This document shows, piece after piece, positions 49,707 through 59,877 of a DNA stretch of 64,000 nucleotides. Numbering within the stretch: position 1 is the stretch's first letter; every line of letters begins with the position of its first letter. The notes under the pieces are model-generated. The model saw only the letters and a program-made list of their open reading frames with translations, searched no databases and was not told where the DNA came from. The stretch comes from Dioszegia crocea (Eukaryota > Basidiomycota > Tremellomycetes > Tremellales > Bulleribasidiaceae): contig BCKK01000011.1 of assembly GCA_001600615.1 (NCBI GenBank), forward strand, positions 186,001-250,000. Reading direction: 5' to 3'. Made by a program: the position numbers and the translations under genes.

Positions 49707-50427
49707 GGCCGAGGAGGGGTTGGAAATTGGGGAGAGAAGAGATAGTCCGGGTCTGGGGTTTATAAGTCTCCATTTAGTTGTCATTCTTTGGGTATATGAA
49801 ATCAGTGACTGTATCTCAATATCTGAAAATCACAACGTACATAGCCTGAGCTTGGACAGGCTTCGGACTTGTCACTTCAGGGCAGTCACAGTATGTGAGT
49901 CGGAGAGTCTGAAAGGGCATCGGATCAGATCGGATCTATCCTGATCTATCCCACGGGACAGCACCATGGCCCACATGGGATGGGCTTATGCTGAGCTTGT
50001 TCGGGTCAGTTTCGGGTCCGAAGAGGCTGATCATCAATCTGATGACTATCTGATGGACCCAGGTGTGATCGAGAATGCCGTACAGCTATATACTCCATGA
50101 GTTGGAAAGCTCCAAATTAATTATGCAGATCATCATGCTCTATCGTGCCCCATCAGATGGTCCTGCTGACTCCTGCAGTGGTACTACCCACAAGACTGTC
50201 CACTACTCGCCTATGTACTACTCGCCTCCCACTTGCGCAAGCCCCAGAGATTCGATGTTTCTTTGCGGACAAACTGCTGACAGGGTGTTGTTTGGCACTG
50301 GGACGAAGAGGGGTGTGTAAGGGCTGACCTCCCTCCCTCTCCCTCTCCCCTTCATCTCACCTCACTTGTCAACAAGTGCACCGACCTTCCACTCTCCTCT
50401 CTCCACAACCACATCCCCAAGCTCGCG
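49707..50427. other. Intergenic, promoter of family copy 5
   Basis: The left part is the MCM6 3' flank; a CT-rich leader precedes the ATG at 50428. No gene is visible. Confidence 0.4.
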
Positions 50428-51083
50428 ATGCTTCTGTCAATCATCACTGCCTTCCTCCTCTTCACGTCCGTCCTCGCCGCGCCGCGCCCTCAGCCTGTGA
50501 TCTACAAGCAGACGAACCGACGAGCCGTGTCTAGGCGGCTCGCCGACAGGGCCAATGGCATCGCTCGCCGTCAGTTGCCCTCGCCCAAGGTATACCCCAC
50601 TTGCCAGAACACTCGCCTTCAACCAGGTCCAGGACAGGGTCTGGTATTTGCTACCCTCTCTAATATCGCAGTCCAGGATGTAATCTTCTCATCCAGCGCG
50701 CCCCGAGATCTGCTGACGATTTCAGTTTGCTTATTTCTCTATCCCGGACGAGAGCGCGAACAAGGCTTTCTGCATTGACACGTGTGCAGCTACCGTCAGT
50801 GAGTTGAGACATGTCCACCCGTTGTTCGGACACCGACTGACCATGTCGTAGGTCCAAACAATTGCGAGTTGGCGGTTGTTGCCCAAGGCAGATGTTACAT
50901 ATCAGGGAGGTATCACAGCTTCGTTGAATCAACCAACACGGTCGCCATTAAAGGACAGGATTGTGCTGCCATAGTTTCTACTTATCCTGGTGAGGAGTCA
51001 GCCCCTGCATTTGCTGACTGCCAGAGCTATCCGCCGTCGAGTGCTGTAACTACTATGCTCTGGAACCTGTGGCAGAGCCTTAG
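50428..51083 (+). CDS. Secreted eight-Cys family, copy 5 (intact)
   Basis: Four exons (50428-50679, 50726-50798, 50852-50989, 51025-51083; phases 0/1/1) give 173 residues. Signal peptide MLLSIITAFLLFTSVLAA; propeptide PRPQPVIYKQTNRRAV to GIARRQ. Cys positions are YPTC, FCIDTC, NC, RCY, DC and ECCNYY. The second exon is 12 bases longer than in most copies. This is the only copy with PVIYKQ instead of PGYKQ or PGFKQ. The C-terminus (YYALEPVAEP) resembles copy 8. Confidence 0.85.
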
Positions 51084-51450
51084 AGGGGTGGTCGGTCGGT
51101 GGAGCTCGGCGACAAAACAGATTCTGCCGGCCGTGATCTTTTTGCGGCGTATCATAGCCAGCAACCTTCTTTTGGGGATTCTCTTGCGGACAATTGTCGG
51201 GGTTGAAGTTTGAGAAGGCTTCAATGTCCATTTCGTTGGATCTGGAGACACTCTTCCTGCTAGGTCGGATGCGAGGCTGTTCGGGTTATCGGCAGGACTT
51301 GCCCTCAATCTAGTTAGATTGGACCGTATGCAGTCACCAAGCATGTTCAGGGTCATTTATCTTCCCCTTCAGCGCAATATTCCTCGACGCTTCAGGCTGC
51401 TGAACAGTAAGCTACATGTCTACCTCTAGCCATCTAATTCAGGGTTCTAC
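51084..51450. other. Intergenic, convergent
   Basis: 3' flanks of family copy 5 and the uL10m gene. No gene is visible. Confidence 0.45.
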
Positions 51451-52275
51451 TCAAGCAGCTTCACTCTTCTCCCCCCCTTCGGTCTTCTCACCCTCCTTCA
51501 ATCCCTCCTCTAGCCCCTGTAACGTCCTCACTAATCCTCCACCTCCCGCTTGTCCTAGCACACCCAACAAGCCCCTGCCCTGCCCTTCCAGCATGCCCAC
51601 GACCTGCGCACGCAGCACATCCATCTCTGGTAGTTTCCCCACATTCTCCACCTCGCTCACCCCGACCAATCGCCCACCCTCCAGTATCCCCGCCACAAGT
51701 TGCAGACGCGGCTGTTTGACCTTCTCTGGCGGAGTATTGGGCGGTGCCTCTTTCTGCGCTTTACGCAGCGTTCGATTGATGGTAGTGAGGAGTTTGGAGA
51801 GGTAGGGCGGTGAGAGGGTTGGGGAAGTTATGAGGGCCGTAGGGCCGATGAGGTGGGGGAGGAGAGATGGTGAAGATGATGTACATGTAGGCGACTTGAA
51901 CAGGGATGATAAGAGACCCGTTCGAGAGATGGTCAATGTCGCTTTGGCATTTTGCTCATCATCGCCCTTGGCGATCGATGGTGGTGATGGGGAGTAAGGG
52001 GCGGGTGGTACGGGGATAGCAGCAATTGCTCGACGGATAGAAAGGAGGTTTGCGACGGTGAGATTGTCATGGGAGAAGAGTAGGACGAGCTGGGATGTGC
52101 GGAAGAGGTGTGAATAGTAGGCGTGTAGGAATGATTTTCGGGGGCCGTATATACGTGCTGTTGGTGGAGGAGGGGTGGATGATGAAGCGCCGGCTGAAGA
52201 ATTAGGAGCGGGAGCCGTGCTGGCCAGTCTGCGCGCTGTGAGTGTTACTGAGCGTAGGGATGTACGGGCTGACAT
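51451..52275 (-). CDS. Mitochondrial ribosomal protein uL10m
   Basis: Component of the mitoribosome stalk base. Single exon, 274 residues. The N-terminus (MSARTSLRSVTLTARRLAST) looks like a mitochondrial presequence. RKSFLHAYYSHLFRTSQLVL, HLIGPTALITSP, RLQLVAGILEGGRLVG and the final LGQAGGGGLVRTLQGLEEGL follow the uL10 pattern. The tail is Lys/Glu-rich. The frame is open upstream of 52275 without another ATG, so the MSART start is preferred. It interrupts the plus-strand secreted-protein array between copies 5 and 6. Confidence 0.8.
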   Translation of the reverse strand: MSARTSLRSVTLTARRLASTAPAPNSSAGASSSTPPPPTARIYGPRKSFLHAYYSHLFRTSQLVLLFSHDNLTVANLLSIRRAIAAIPVPPAPYSPSPPSIAKGDDEQNAKATLTISRTGLLSSLFKSPTCTSSSPSLLPHLIGPTALITSPTLSPPYLSKLLTTINRTLRKAQKEAPPNTPPEKVKQPRLQLVAGILEGGRLVGVSEVENVGKLPEMDVLRAQVVGMLEGQGRGLLGVLGQAGGGGLVRTLQGLEEGLKEGEKTEGGEKSEAA

Positions 52276-52794
52276 GGTTAAGATGGTGATTGTATAGGCG
52301 TTTCCAACTTTGGCCTTTGGCTGGCTGGCTGGCTGGCTGACTGTAGGTTGGGAGAAAAGGGGTAAATGCATGAAACATCAATATTTTCCTCTTATGTAAA
52401 CGCCAAGGGATGCCGTAAACGGGCCATGGGTTGGATTTTGCGGCTGTTTATTGAATTCCACATGCCAATCATCGTCCCTTCCTATGGGCATCACGAGCCC
52501 CAACCCATGGTCAGACCGCTAGCATTAGCATATATGGTGCTATATGGTGGCGCTCCTTCCTACCTGCCTTTTTAAAGCTTAAAATCTCATGTTCAGCGAA
52601 GATGTTGGGCCTGTTCGTAACTCGTCCATCGCTCTGTCAAACCTCAGAAGACTTACGATATATACGGGAAGCTTACTCAGAACTCGGTACTCACTGCTCT
52701 CGATCCTCTTCAATTGTTGACGACTCGATTCCCGAACGCTTAATAATTACACCCCGAGCCCTTTCTTCACTCGACCTCAGCCGAAACCCTCATC
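52276..52794. promoter_or_regulatory. Divergent promoter, uL10m / family copy 6
   Basis: No gene is visible. GATATATACGGG near 52658 is a weak TATA candidate for copy 6. Confidence 0.4.
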
Positions 52795-53449
52795 ATGCTC
52801 CCCTCCTTGATCACCACCGTCCTCCTCTTCGCTTCCGTTCTCGCCGCACCCTCTCCTCGGCCGGGATACAAACAAACCACTCGCCAGGCAGTGACAAAGC
52901 ATCTAGCCAACAGAGCGAAGGGTATCGTTCGGCGTCAGGCGCCCTCACCTAAAGTGTATCCACGCTGCTTGTCTTCTGGCCCCGCTGGCGAGGGCACGCT
53001 GTTCGCGAGGTACGACAACAGTGTGAGCATCCAGGTCACAGTAAGTCTTACCTGGCCCTCAAACTTCCGTCTACGCAATGAGCGCTGATGGTGCTAGGGC
53101 ATAAGTGGCGTCGCCCCAGGTGTCAGTACCGACGACTATGCGAACCAATGTGCACAGCGTGAGCTTTCCTTTGGTTATGGTTCCCATTTATCCCACGCGG
53201 ATAGCTAGACTGACTCATTGTAAGACCCACTACCTGTCAGGGTACAGACTATGAAAGTTTCCGCGAGTGCACATTTTATACCGGTTTCACCGACTTGAAT
53301 CCCGGCATCAGCACCGCTGCGCTCACCGGAGGGTGTGCCTCACTAGCTGCTGCGTATCCTGGTGAGTTTGCTGGACGTCGCAGAGCTGAGTTTGAGATAT
53401 CGCCTCACGGGCATGCTGCAACTACTGGACTCCAGGTTCGCCTCCTTAG
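52795..53449 (+). pseudogene. Secreted eight-Cys family, copy 6 (frame broken at an exon junction)
   Basis: Exons 52795-53040, 53098-53158, about 53225-53361 and 53397-53449 line up with the other copies. The signal peptide (MLPSLITTVLLFASVLAA), GIVRRQ, YPRC and the last exon (ACCNYWTPGSPP) are normal. The third exon is 137 nt instead of a length that keeps frame (138 in copy 4), so joining exon 2 to exon 3 at the available AG shifts the frame to an early stop. In addition, the first Cys of the C-x3-C pair is Tyr (DDYANQC). Recent inactivation is likely. An unusual splice site could still rescue it. Confidence 0.65.
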
Positions 53450-54102
53450 ATGCGTGGCGTCAGTAAGATCTGGCTCAAATCCTGCGGTTGAGCGCGCACC
53501 GCTCTGCTTACTTTGCATCTTACATGTATCTCTTAGGTTGAATTTGAGCTAAGCTATCGCTGGAGACTTCAGCGCGACCTGGCTCAATGTGCATTCGTGA
53601 GTTCTTGGTACGCGCAGGCTGGTGGATGTTCAGAATCGTGCTTCCCTCGTGGACTCTGAGAGGCTCTGGCCGAAGCGGTACAGACGCACTTGTGCACAAT
53701 CACAGATAGACCTAGTCCCGATCTGTCTCGACTGACTATATAGCGAGTCAGACAGTCAGAGTCAGAAGCTGTCGGGATGTCCAAAGAGTCTGGATCTCTA
53801 TGCACTATGGATGGACGCAAAATGAATTCCAAGCACTAGTTAGCTCCAGGCCCCAGGGCCCCAGGCCCCAGGCACGCGAAATGTCTTGTCCCGTGGGTTT
53901 GGTGGCTTGTGTCAAACTTTGCCTCCTCGTCTCAACCCATGGTCTTCGAAACTTTTTCAGCGCAAACATGCGGCATCGGTGGAACGTATAAGAGGCGGAA
54001 GCTCCAACATGAGCTTCCTATGTAGTCCCCACTACTTCTTCACCGTTACCACCCGCTCGCCCATCCCCTCTTCAACAGTATATCCGCCCCAATAGTCGCA
54101 AC
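53450..54102. other. Intergenic between family copies 6 and 7
   Basis: This holds a short GGCCCCA tandem repeat (53847-53874) and stretches that recur at 54.9-55.3 kb (GGTACAGAC, GGCCCCAGGCACGC, ATGTC[T]TGTCCC), so gene and flank were duplicated together. No gene is visible. Confidence 0.5.
53847..53874. repeat. GGCCCCA short tandem repeat
   Basis: Three to four imperfect GGCCCCA units (CAGGCCCCAGGGCCCCAGG...) end in GGCACGC. A shorter version sits upstream of copy 8 near 55169. Confidence 0.7.
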
Positions 54103-54776
54103 ATGCTCGGCTCCCTCATCACTACTTTCCTCTTCGCCTCGTTGGTTCTAGCTGCACCCTCCCCACAGCCAGGCTACAAGCAGACCACCCGCGAGGCGGT
54201 GTCTAATCGTCTTGCCAACAGGGAGAAGGGCATCGCTCGTCGTCAGGCTACCTCGCCCAGGCCGTACTCGCGCTGTGATACTTCTGGCCCAGTCGGAGAG
54301 GGCAGTGTATTTGCGAGGTACGACAGCAGCATCACCTTCACTTCCGGAGTGAGTCTCGCCTTTCCGCTTAGCTACTTATGTTACGATCAGCGCTCATAAT
54401 GATAGACCTTCCTAGAGACTGTCGCAGGTACGAGTGTCGATGACTGTACCAATCAGTGTGCTCAACGTGAGCTCTCTTCTGCTGATGGACTTTTTCGCCC
54501 GATTATACCAGTAGACTGATATGCTATTAGGACCTACCTGCCAGGCTGCCTATTTCTTTGCTGCTGCCGACCCTGATGCTTGTTTCCTATATAGCTCTTA
54601 CGGCGATCTCGCTGCAAGTAACCTTGGGATCTCCTTCCGCGGGAACGACTGCGCTTCTCTAGCTGTCCAATACCCAGGTGAGCACACAGACTTGGCAGGA
54701 CTGACAGTTAGATATTGCGTCTGCAGCATGCTGTAACTACTGGACTACGGGTTCGACCACGGTTTCTCCTCCTTAA
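54103..54776 (+). CDS. Secreted eight-Cys family, copy 7 (intact)
   Basis: Four exons (54103-54348, 54406-54466, 54531-54677, 54712-54776) give 172 residues. Signal peptide MLGSLITTFLFASLVLAA; propeptide PSPQPGYKQTTREAV to GIARRQ. Cys at YSRC, DDCTNQC, TC, AC, DC and ACCNYW. It ends TTGSTTVSPP. It most resembles minus-strand copy 4, including the YSRCxTSGP wording. Confidence 0.85.
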
Positions 54777-55439
54777 TCGAACGGCGCCAGCGAGATCTGG
54801 CTCAGGATCAGGCGGCGGCGGGGGGAACTAGTGGGCGCATATGTGCCGGATTTCTGGGCACTCTGCGTTCCAGGTATCTCACGTATATTGTAGCTGATGT
54901 CAATTATGGCTGGCATGGACGCAGGACGCTTTGGCTCAAGATGCACTCGTGGATCTCATTCGCGTGACTTGGTGTGTGTGGACAAAGGTCGGGTTTGCCT
55001 GCGGTTTCGCATAGCACGTATTTTGAGAGGGTCTGATTGAGGCGGTACAGACCTGTACAGACGCAGCAGTCACATCCACTGACTATCCACTGTCCAGCAG
55101 TATGAGTTGACTCGCTGTTGACTCATCAACTGAGATGGATGGATCATGGATGGATGAAACAGATGCCCAGGCCCCAGGCACGCCTGCCCGCGGCGTGACA
55201 TGTCCCATGGATAAGAAATCTGTCTCGCATTAGTGTTTTTGCCTGCTAATCTCAACAGGTCTCAACCCATGGTCATCGGGAGTCTCGGGACTTGTGCAGC
55301 GCGCGCAAACCTGCGAAAAGGGTCTCGAGCTTCAGCTATATGAGAGGGCGTAAGTCCCCACCACTGAGCACTCGTCACATTCACTCTCCCACTCGTCCAT
55401 CCCCTCTACGAAAATTGCATCAGCCCCTACAGTCACAAC
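54777..55439. other. Intergenic between family copies 7 and 8
   Basis: Contains a diverged copy of the 53.5-53.9 kb flank. No gene is visible. Confidence 0.45.
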
Positions 55440-56106
55440 ATGCTCGCCTCCCTCATCACCACTCTCCTTCTCGCCTCGTCTGTCCTAGCTGCCCCCGCTC
55501 CTCAGCCAGGCTACAAGCAGACCGATCGCGAAGCAGTCTCTAAGCGTCTCACGGACAAGGCCAATGGCGTTGTTCGTCGTCAAGCAGTCTCACCTCGGGT
55601 GTACTCTACCTGCGAATTCTCTCCCCTTCAAGCGGGCCAGGGTGGTGCGGTTTTCGCTGCGTACGGCGACAATCTCGCCTCAACAGCAGTACGTCAGATT
55701 TCCCCCATGCCACATCCAATCCGGCTAATGCTACCAGTATTCTCCTACTTTCCGTCCGGGTACTGATCAAGTTACCTGTACCAATCAATGTGCACTCGGT
55801 GAGTCGAAGGCTCTTTGCTCTCCACTCCAAATATCACACATTGTCTGATACAGCAGACCCTACCTGTCAGATCACTTTCCTCATCAACGATGAGGACGGT
55901 ATTCGTTGCGTCGGCTTCGAATCCTACTCCGACTTGGCCCCGTTCCCGGGACCCATCACCGACCCGTTCAGTACCTCCATCAGAGGCAGTTGTGCTACTC
56001 AAGCTAGTCTTTATCCTGGTGAGCTTCCGGCTGTAGGCAATGCTGACGGACAGACATCTCTACCACCGGCTGCTGCGACTACTACGCTCTGGAGTTGTTG
56101 CCCTGA
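55440..56106 (+). CDS. Secreted eight-Cys family, copy 8 (intact)
   Basis: Four exons (55440-55688, 55738-55798, 55857-56018, 56054-56106) give 174 residues. Signal peptide MLASLITTLLLASSVLAA; propeptide PAPQPGYKQTDREAV to GVVRRQ. Cys at YSTC, TCTNQC, TC, RC, SC and GCCDYY. The third exon is the longest of the family because of a Pro-rich insert (APFPGPITDPF). The GVVRRQ and LQAGQG wording links it to the outer copies 1 and 9. Confidence 0.85.
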
Positions 56107-57075
56107 GTGATTTTCTTGCGCGGCGGAGTGGACTGGGCCCTGGGTATTGGCCTCCTCATGACCGACAACGTTACTCTTTGGGGACCCAGTGGAGCGTATG
56201 GATAGTCGTAGTATCAGATCAAGACATGGACTATTGCCGGCTGTACTTTCTCGAGCCTATTGATGAGGTATCGCTGTACGTTCTGTACTGAAACTTCTGC
56301 CTTCACTCGCTCGTCCTACTGATGACATGCTGCGCGCTATCTACACCTGCTATCTACTACAAGTGAGCTAGGTTGATGGGCGATTCTGCTGCTGAACCTG
56401 ACAGACTATTGTAAAGTGGGGCGTGGCCGGGTTAAGCGACCCGGTGCAGGCACGAACCAGGTACGCTTGTTTGATCTTGCGGCTATTTGGGGTGTTTTGA
56501 TTGTGCATTCATACCTTCACATTTCACACCTTTTCACACGGGCGAGCTCATGGTACCAGACATCTGCGAACCTTGCGCAGCGCAACCCGGACGATATGAC
56601 TTCCGCTCCTTCCCATGCGCTATATATACCGTCTTCTGCTCGAAATCCGTTCACTTTGAGGTTCACAGCTCGTCCGGCGCGAGACGACATGCGGTGATTT
56701 GATCATGGACTTACAGTTTCACACCCATATCCAAACCGCTTGACCCTACAGCATACTAAATATAAACATCTACCGAACCTAGCCTTCGGGTGGCTGAGGA
56801 AATATCAGCCTCTCCTACCCATACGCTATACTTCCTGTTTTGCTTAGCGCTCGCCCAACCCATGGTAAGTCAGCTGAGACCCAGAGCGCACGCTCCCGAA
56901 GGATCAGAGGCCTGATGAAGATGTATAAGAAGCTCAACTTGCACAGACGATAATCCTCATTTCGCTTCATACCTTATTATTCACTCCAACACTCGCAGAA
57001 TCTACCCACACACTCTCCACCGCATCACTACCCACCAAGAACCCTCATCGCATCTACCCCCTACAAATGCACAAT
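56107..57075. other. Intergenic between family copies 8 and 9
   Basis: Around 56495 a stretch containing GTTTTGATTGTGCATTCATA matches the minus strand near 35800. No gene is visible, although a frame with TATATATACCG near 56620 is open for about 70 codons. Confidence 0.4.
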
Positions 57076-57699
57076 ATGCTCGCTTCCATCCTTACTATCA
57101 TTCTCCTCGTCTCGTCCGTCCTTGCCGCGCCCTCACCCAGGCCGGGCAAGCAGATCAACCGACGAGCAGTGGCCAGTCGCATGACCAAAAAGGCGAACGG
57201 TGTTTTCCGTCGTCAGGCAACCTCAGCCCGGATCTATCCTACTTGCGTCGACTCTCCCCTGGCCGCAGGTCAAGGGGCAGCCTTTGCGATCTACAATGCC
57301 AACATCAACTTTGAAGGAGTAAGTCTTGTCATCACCATACCTAAAGACCCGCTGACAACACAGAACGGTATCGCTATCTCTGCAGGAACCAGTCAGACTG
57401 ACTGCACCAATTAGTGTGCAAGTGGTGAGTTCAGTCTCAAGTCTCAATATCTAAGCCCACACAACTGACTCCGTAGCCTCTAGCTGCCAGGCGGTCCTGT
57501 ATGTCGACGACGATGGAGGCGTCTGTGTCTCATACACCGCCTTCTCCAGTCTCGAGCCATCCGATGTCACGGTCTCTTTCAGGAGCGACTGCGCCAGTCT
57601 GGCCGCTACCTATCCTGGTGAGTCTTGACTATCTGCAAAGCTGACTGATCAGCCATCTCCAATCTGGACTGCTGCAACTACTTCGCCCAGCTGGCTTAG
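57076..57699 (+). pseudogene. Secreted eight-Cys family, copy 9 (internal TAG)
   Basis: Exons 57076-57318, 57364-57424, 57477-57617 and 57653-57699 join in frame and all eight Cys codons are present. A TAG at 57412-57414 sits between the two Cys of the C-x3-C pair, where other copies have CAG or AAG. Signal peptide MLASILTIILLVSSVLAA, SPRPGKQINRRAV, GVFRRQ and the last exon (DCCNYF) are normal. An in-frame ATG at 57067 could add three residues. It is most like copy 1. It is either a very recent pseudogene or, less likely, read through or a strain-specific allele. Confidence 0.75.
57412..57414 (+). other. Premature TAG in family copy 9
   Basis: ACC AAT TAG TGT GCA; the intact copy 7 reads ACC AAT CAG TGT GCT. 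One C-to-T change explains it. Confidence 0.85.
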
Positions 57700-58143
57700 A
57701 GCGGCGGTTTGGCTCTCAACCCGTCATTGGCTCGGTACGTACGACGAACGGTCGTGCAGCGGGCAAGGTGTACTTTCTGTTTTGTACATCCTCGACTTTG
57801 GGACGGTTTATAGTATTGGTTTAGTATGGACTATGATTTCATGAATCCTGATAAGCTGCCTCTTATTCCTAGCATGGTCATGCCCACAGGAGTGAGCATG
57901 TAAAGTGGGGGAAGGTGGGGAATTGGAGTGACGTGGAATATACAAACGAGGTATCCTCGTTCAACGCTGACGCACCTCCGCATTCCTTAATTCACCTCAA
58001 CTCCACCTTCTGCACATTATACTTCTGCTGCATCATCTACCTTCGCACTGCGAAAGCCTGATCGCGATCCTCGTCCCGTACCGATCACATCTATACCGAG
58101 AAAAAATTCTACCTCGACCAGCAAGCCTGGCTTAAAGAGCAAA
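57700..58143. promoter_or_regulatory. Intergenic, RPN9 promoter
   Basis: 3' flank of family copy 9 and the promoter of RPN9. No gene is visible. Confidence 0.4.
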
Positions 58144-59704
58144 ATGGAGATCGACAAACCCCTCGCGTCGTCCTCGACCACCGCCCTCTCATACCTCGAG
58201 CATCAGGAAGCTCAAGCTCCACCTGAGATCCGCAGCTGGTTCACAAAGATCAGAACTCAGTATGAGCGGAAGTCAGTATACCTCTTTGCCCCACTCGCTC
58301 AACGCTTGAAGCTGACTTTTGGCTTAGACTTTGGCACAATCTGATAGTGACTCTGGTGGAATTCGTTTATCTGCCTGAGACAGGCCCGTACCAGCTTGAA
58401 CTATATGCGAAGTGAGATCAAGCTATCTCTTGCTGTTTTGGGAAAGCTGACCACAAGGTTCATCTCGACACTAGAGGGAAAAGTCAATACTCTGCGATTG
58501 GTGGAAATAGCTCGTCGCGTCGGGCGAGAATACACCGGTGGGTCTAGCGTGTGTCTGATCGACACCCGGGAGTCTGCTGACGTCCCAGAACCCGACCTCG
58601 CACTAAAATTCCTGCGTGAAGTCCACGCCCGCCTGCCCAGCCCATACCCAACACCCGCGACAGAATCCGCTCCAGCCGTCCCTGCCCCACCCCGCCCTAT
58701 TCCCGAGGCATACTGCCTTTCTCTTTCATCTATCGCCTACGCTCAGCTATTACTTGGCGATCTCCCAGGGTGCAAGAAGACGCTGGACGAGTGCGAGAAG
58801 CTGCTTGCCGAGCAGGACACAGTCGAGCCTGTTGTCACGTCTGGATTCTATGGAGTCGCAGGAGACTACCACAAAGTCAAGGCGGAATACGGACCTTACT
58901 TCAAGAACTCGCTGCTGTACCTGGCGTGTATCAATGTCGAGAGGGATCTAGAGCCGTCGGACAGGGTCGCAAGGGCGCACGATCTATGTATCGCCGCTTT
59001 ACTGGGAGAGACAATTTACAACTTTGGAGAATTGGTGAGTTGCCTCATCGTGCTCCTCCCAAGTGTTCCAAGTAGCTGACGTGTCCCAGCTTCAACACCC
59101 CATTCTCCAATGTCTCGCTGGAACAGAGCACGAGTGGATCAAGTCGCTCATCAGCGCGTTCAACGCGGGCGAGATCGGCAAGTTCGAGAGCCTCTCCACA
59201 AATTTTGCCAACGAGGTGAGTTGTCAGATTGCTTCGCCTGAATGTTGAATAATTGTAGCTGATCCCGTCCTAGCCCATCCTCGAAGCTTCCCTACCTTTC
59301 CTCCGACAAAAGATTTGCCTCATGGCCTTGATCCAAACCGCCTTCTCTCGCCCTAGAGACGGAGCCAGCAGGTTGATGACTTTCCAGCAAATCGGCCAGT
59401 CGACACGTCTACCAGTACACGAGGTCGAGCACCTAATCATGAAGGCTCTAAGGTTAGTCCTGGAGTCGTCACGGTCGTCTGAGTGTCCCAGCTGAAATGA
59501 CGTAGTCTCTCACTCATACGCGGTACCCTCGACCAAGTCTCCAGCACAGTCGACATTACCTGGGTCCAGCCCCGCGTGCTCGAGGGAAGTCAGCTTGACA
59601 CACTCGCCACTCAGTTCAAGGCGTGGACGGCGTCGGTGGGCAAGACGGAGGAGAGTGTGGATCAATTGAGAGCAGAAGCCAAGCACCTCGTTGCGGCGTC
59701 ATAA
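58144..59704 (+). CDS. RPN9: 26S proteasome regulatory subunit Rpn9 (PSMD13)
   Basis: Non-ATPase lid subunit with a PCI domain. Seven exons (58144-58271, 58328-58411, 58458-58537, 58589-59034, 59090-59215, 59274-59452, 59506-59704) give 413 residues, close to yeast Rpn9 (about 390). YLEHQEAQAPPEIRSWF, LWHNLIVTLVEFVYLP, PYFKNSLLYLACIN, and the PCI part with LPVHEVEHLIMKALSLSLIR and VDITWVQPRVL are clear family landmarks. A Pro-rich insert lies near residue 130 (LPSPYPTPATESAPAVPAPP). Confidence 0.93.
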
Positions 59705-59877
59705 GGGCGTGAGGATTTAGCATGCAGGGTAGACGTCCAAAAGAAGCATAAGCCGAATCATGTACGGTTTAGCTACAGATGTTCTACTGCATAGTTGCAC
59801 CCTTCACTTCACCCTTTCCCTTTATTCACTGCTCTTCACGATCACTTCAATACGTTCTCGCTAACGCAATTGCAGAT

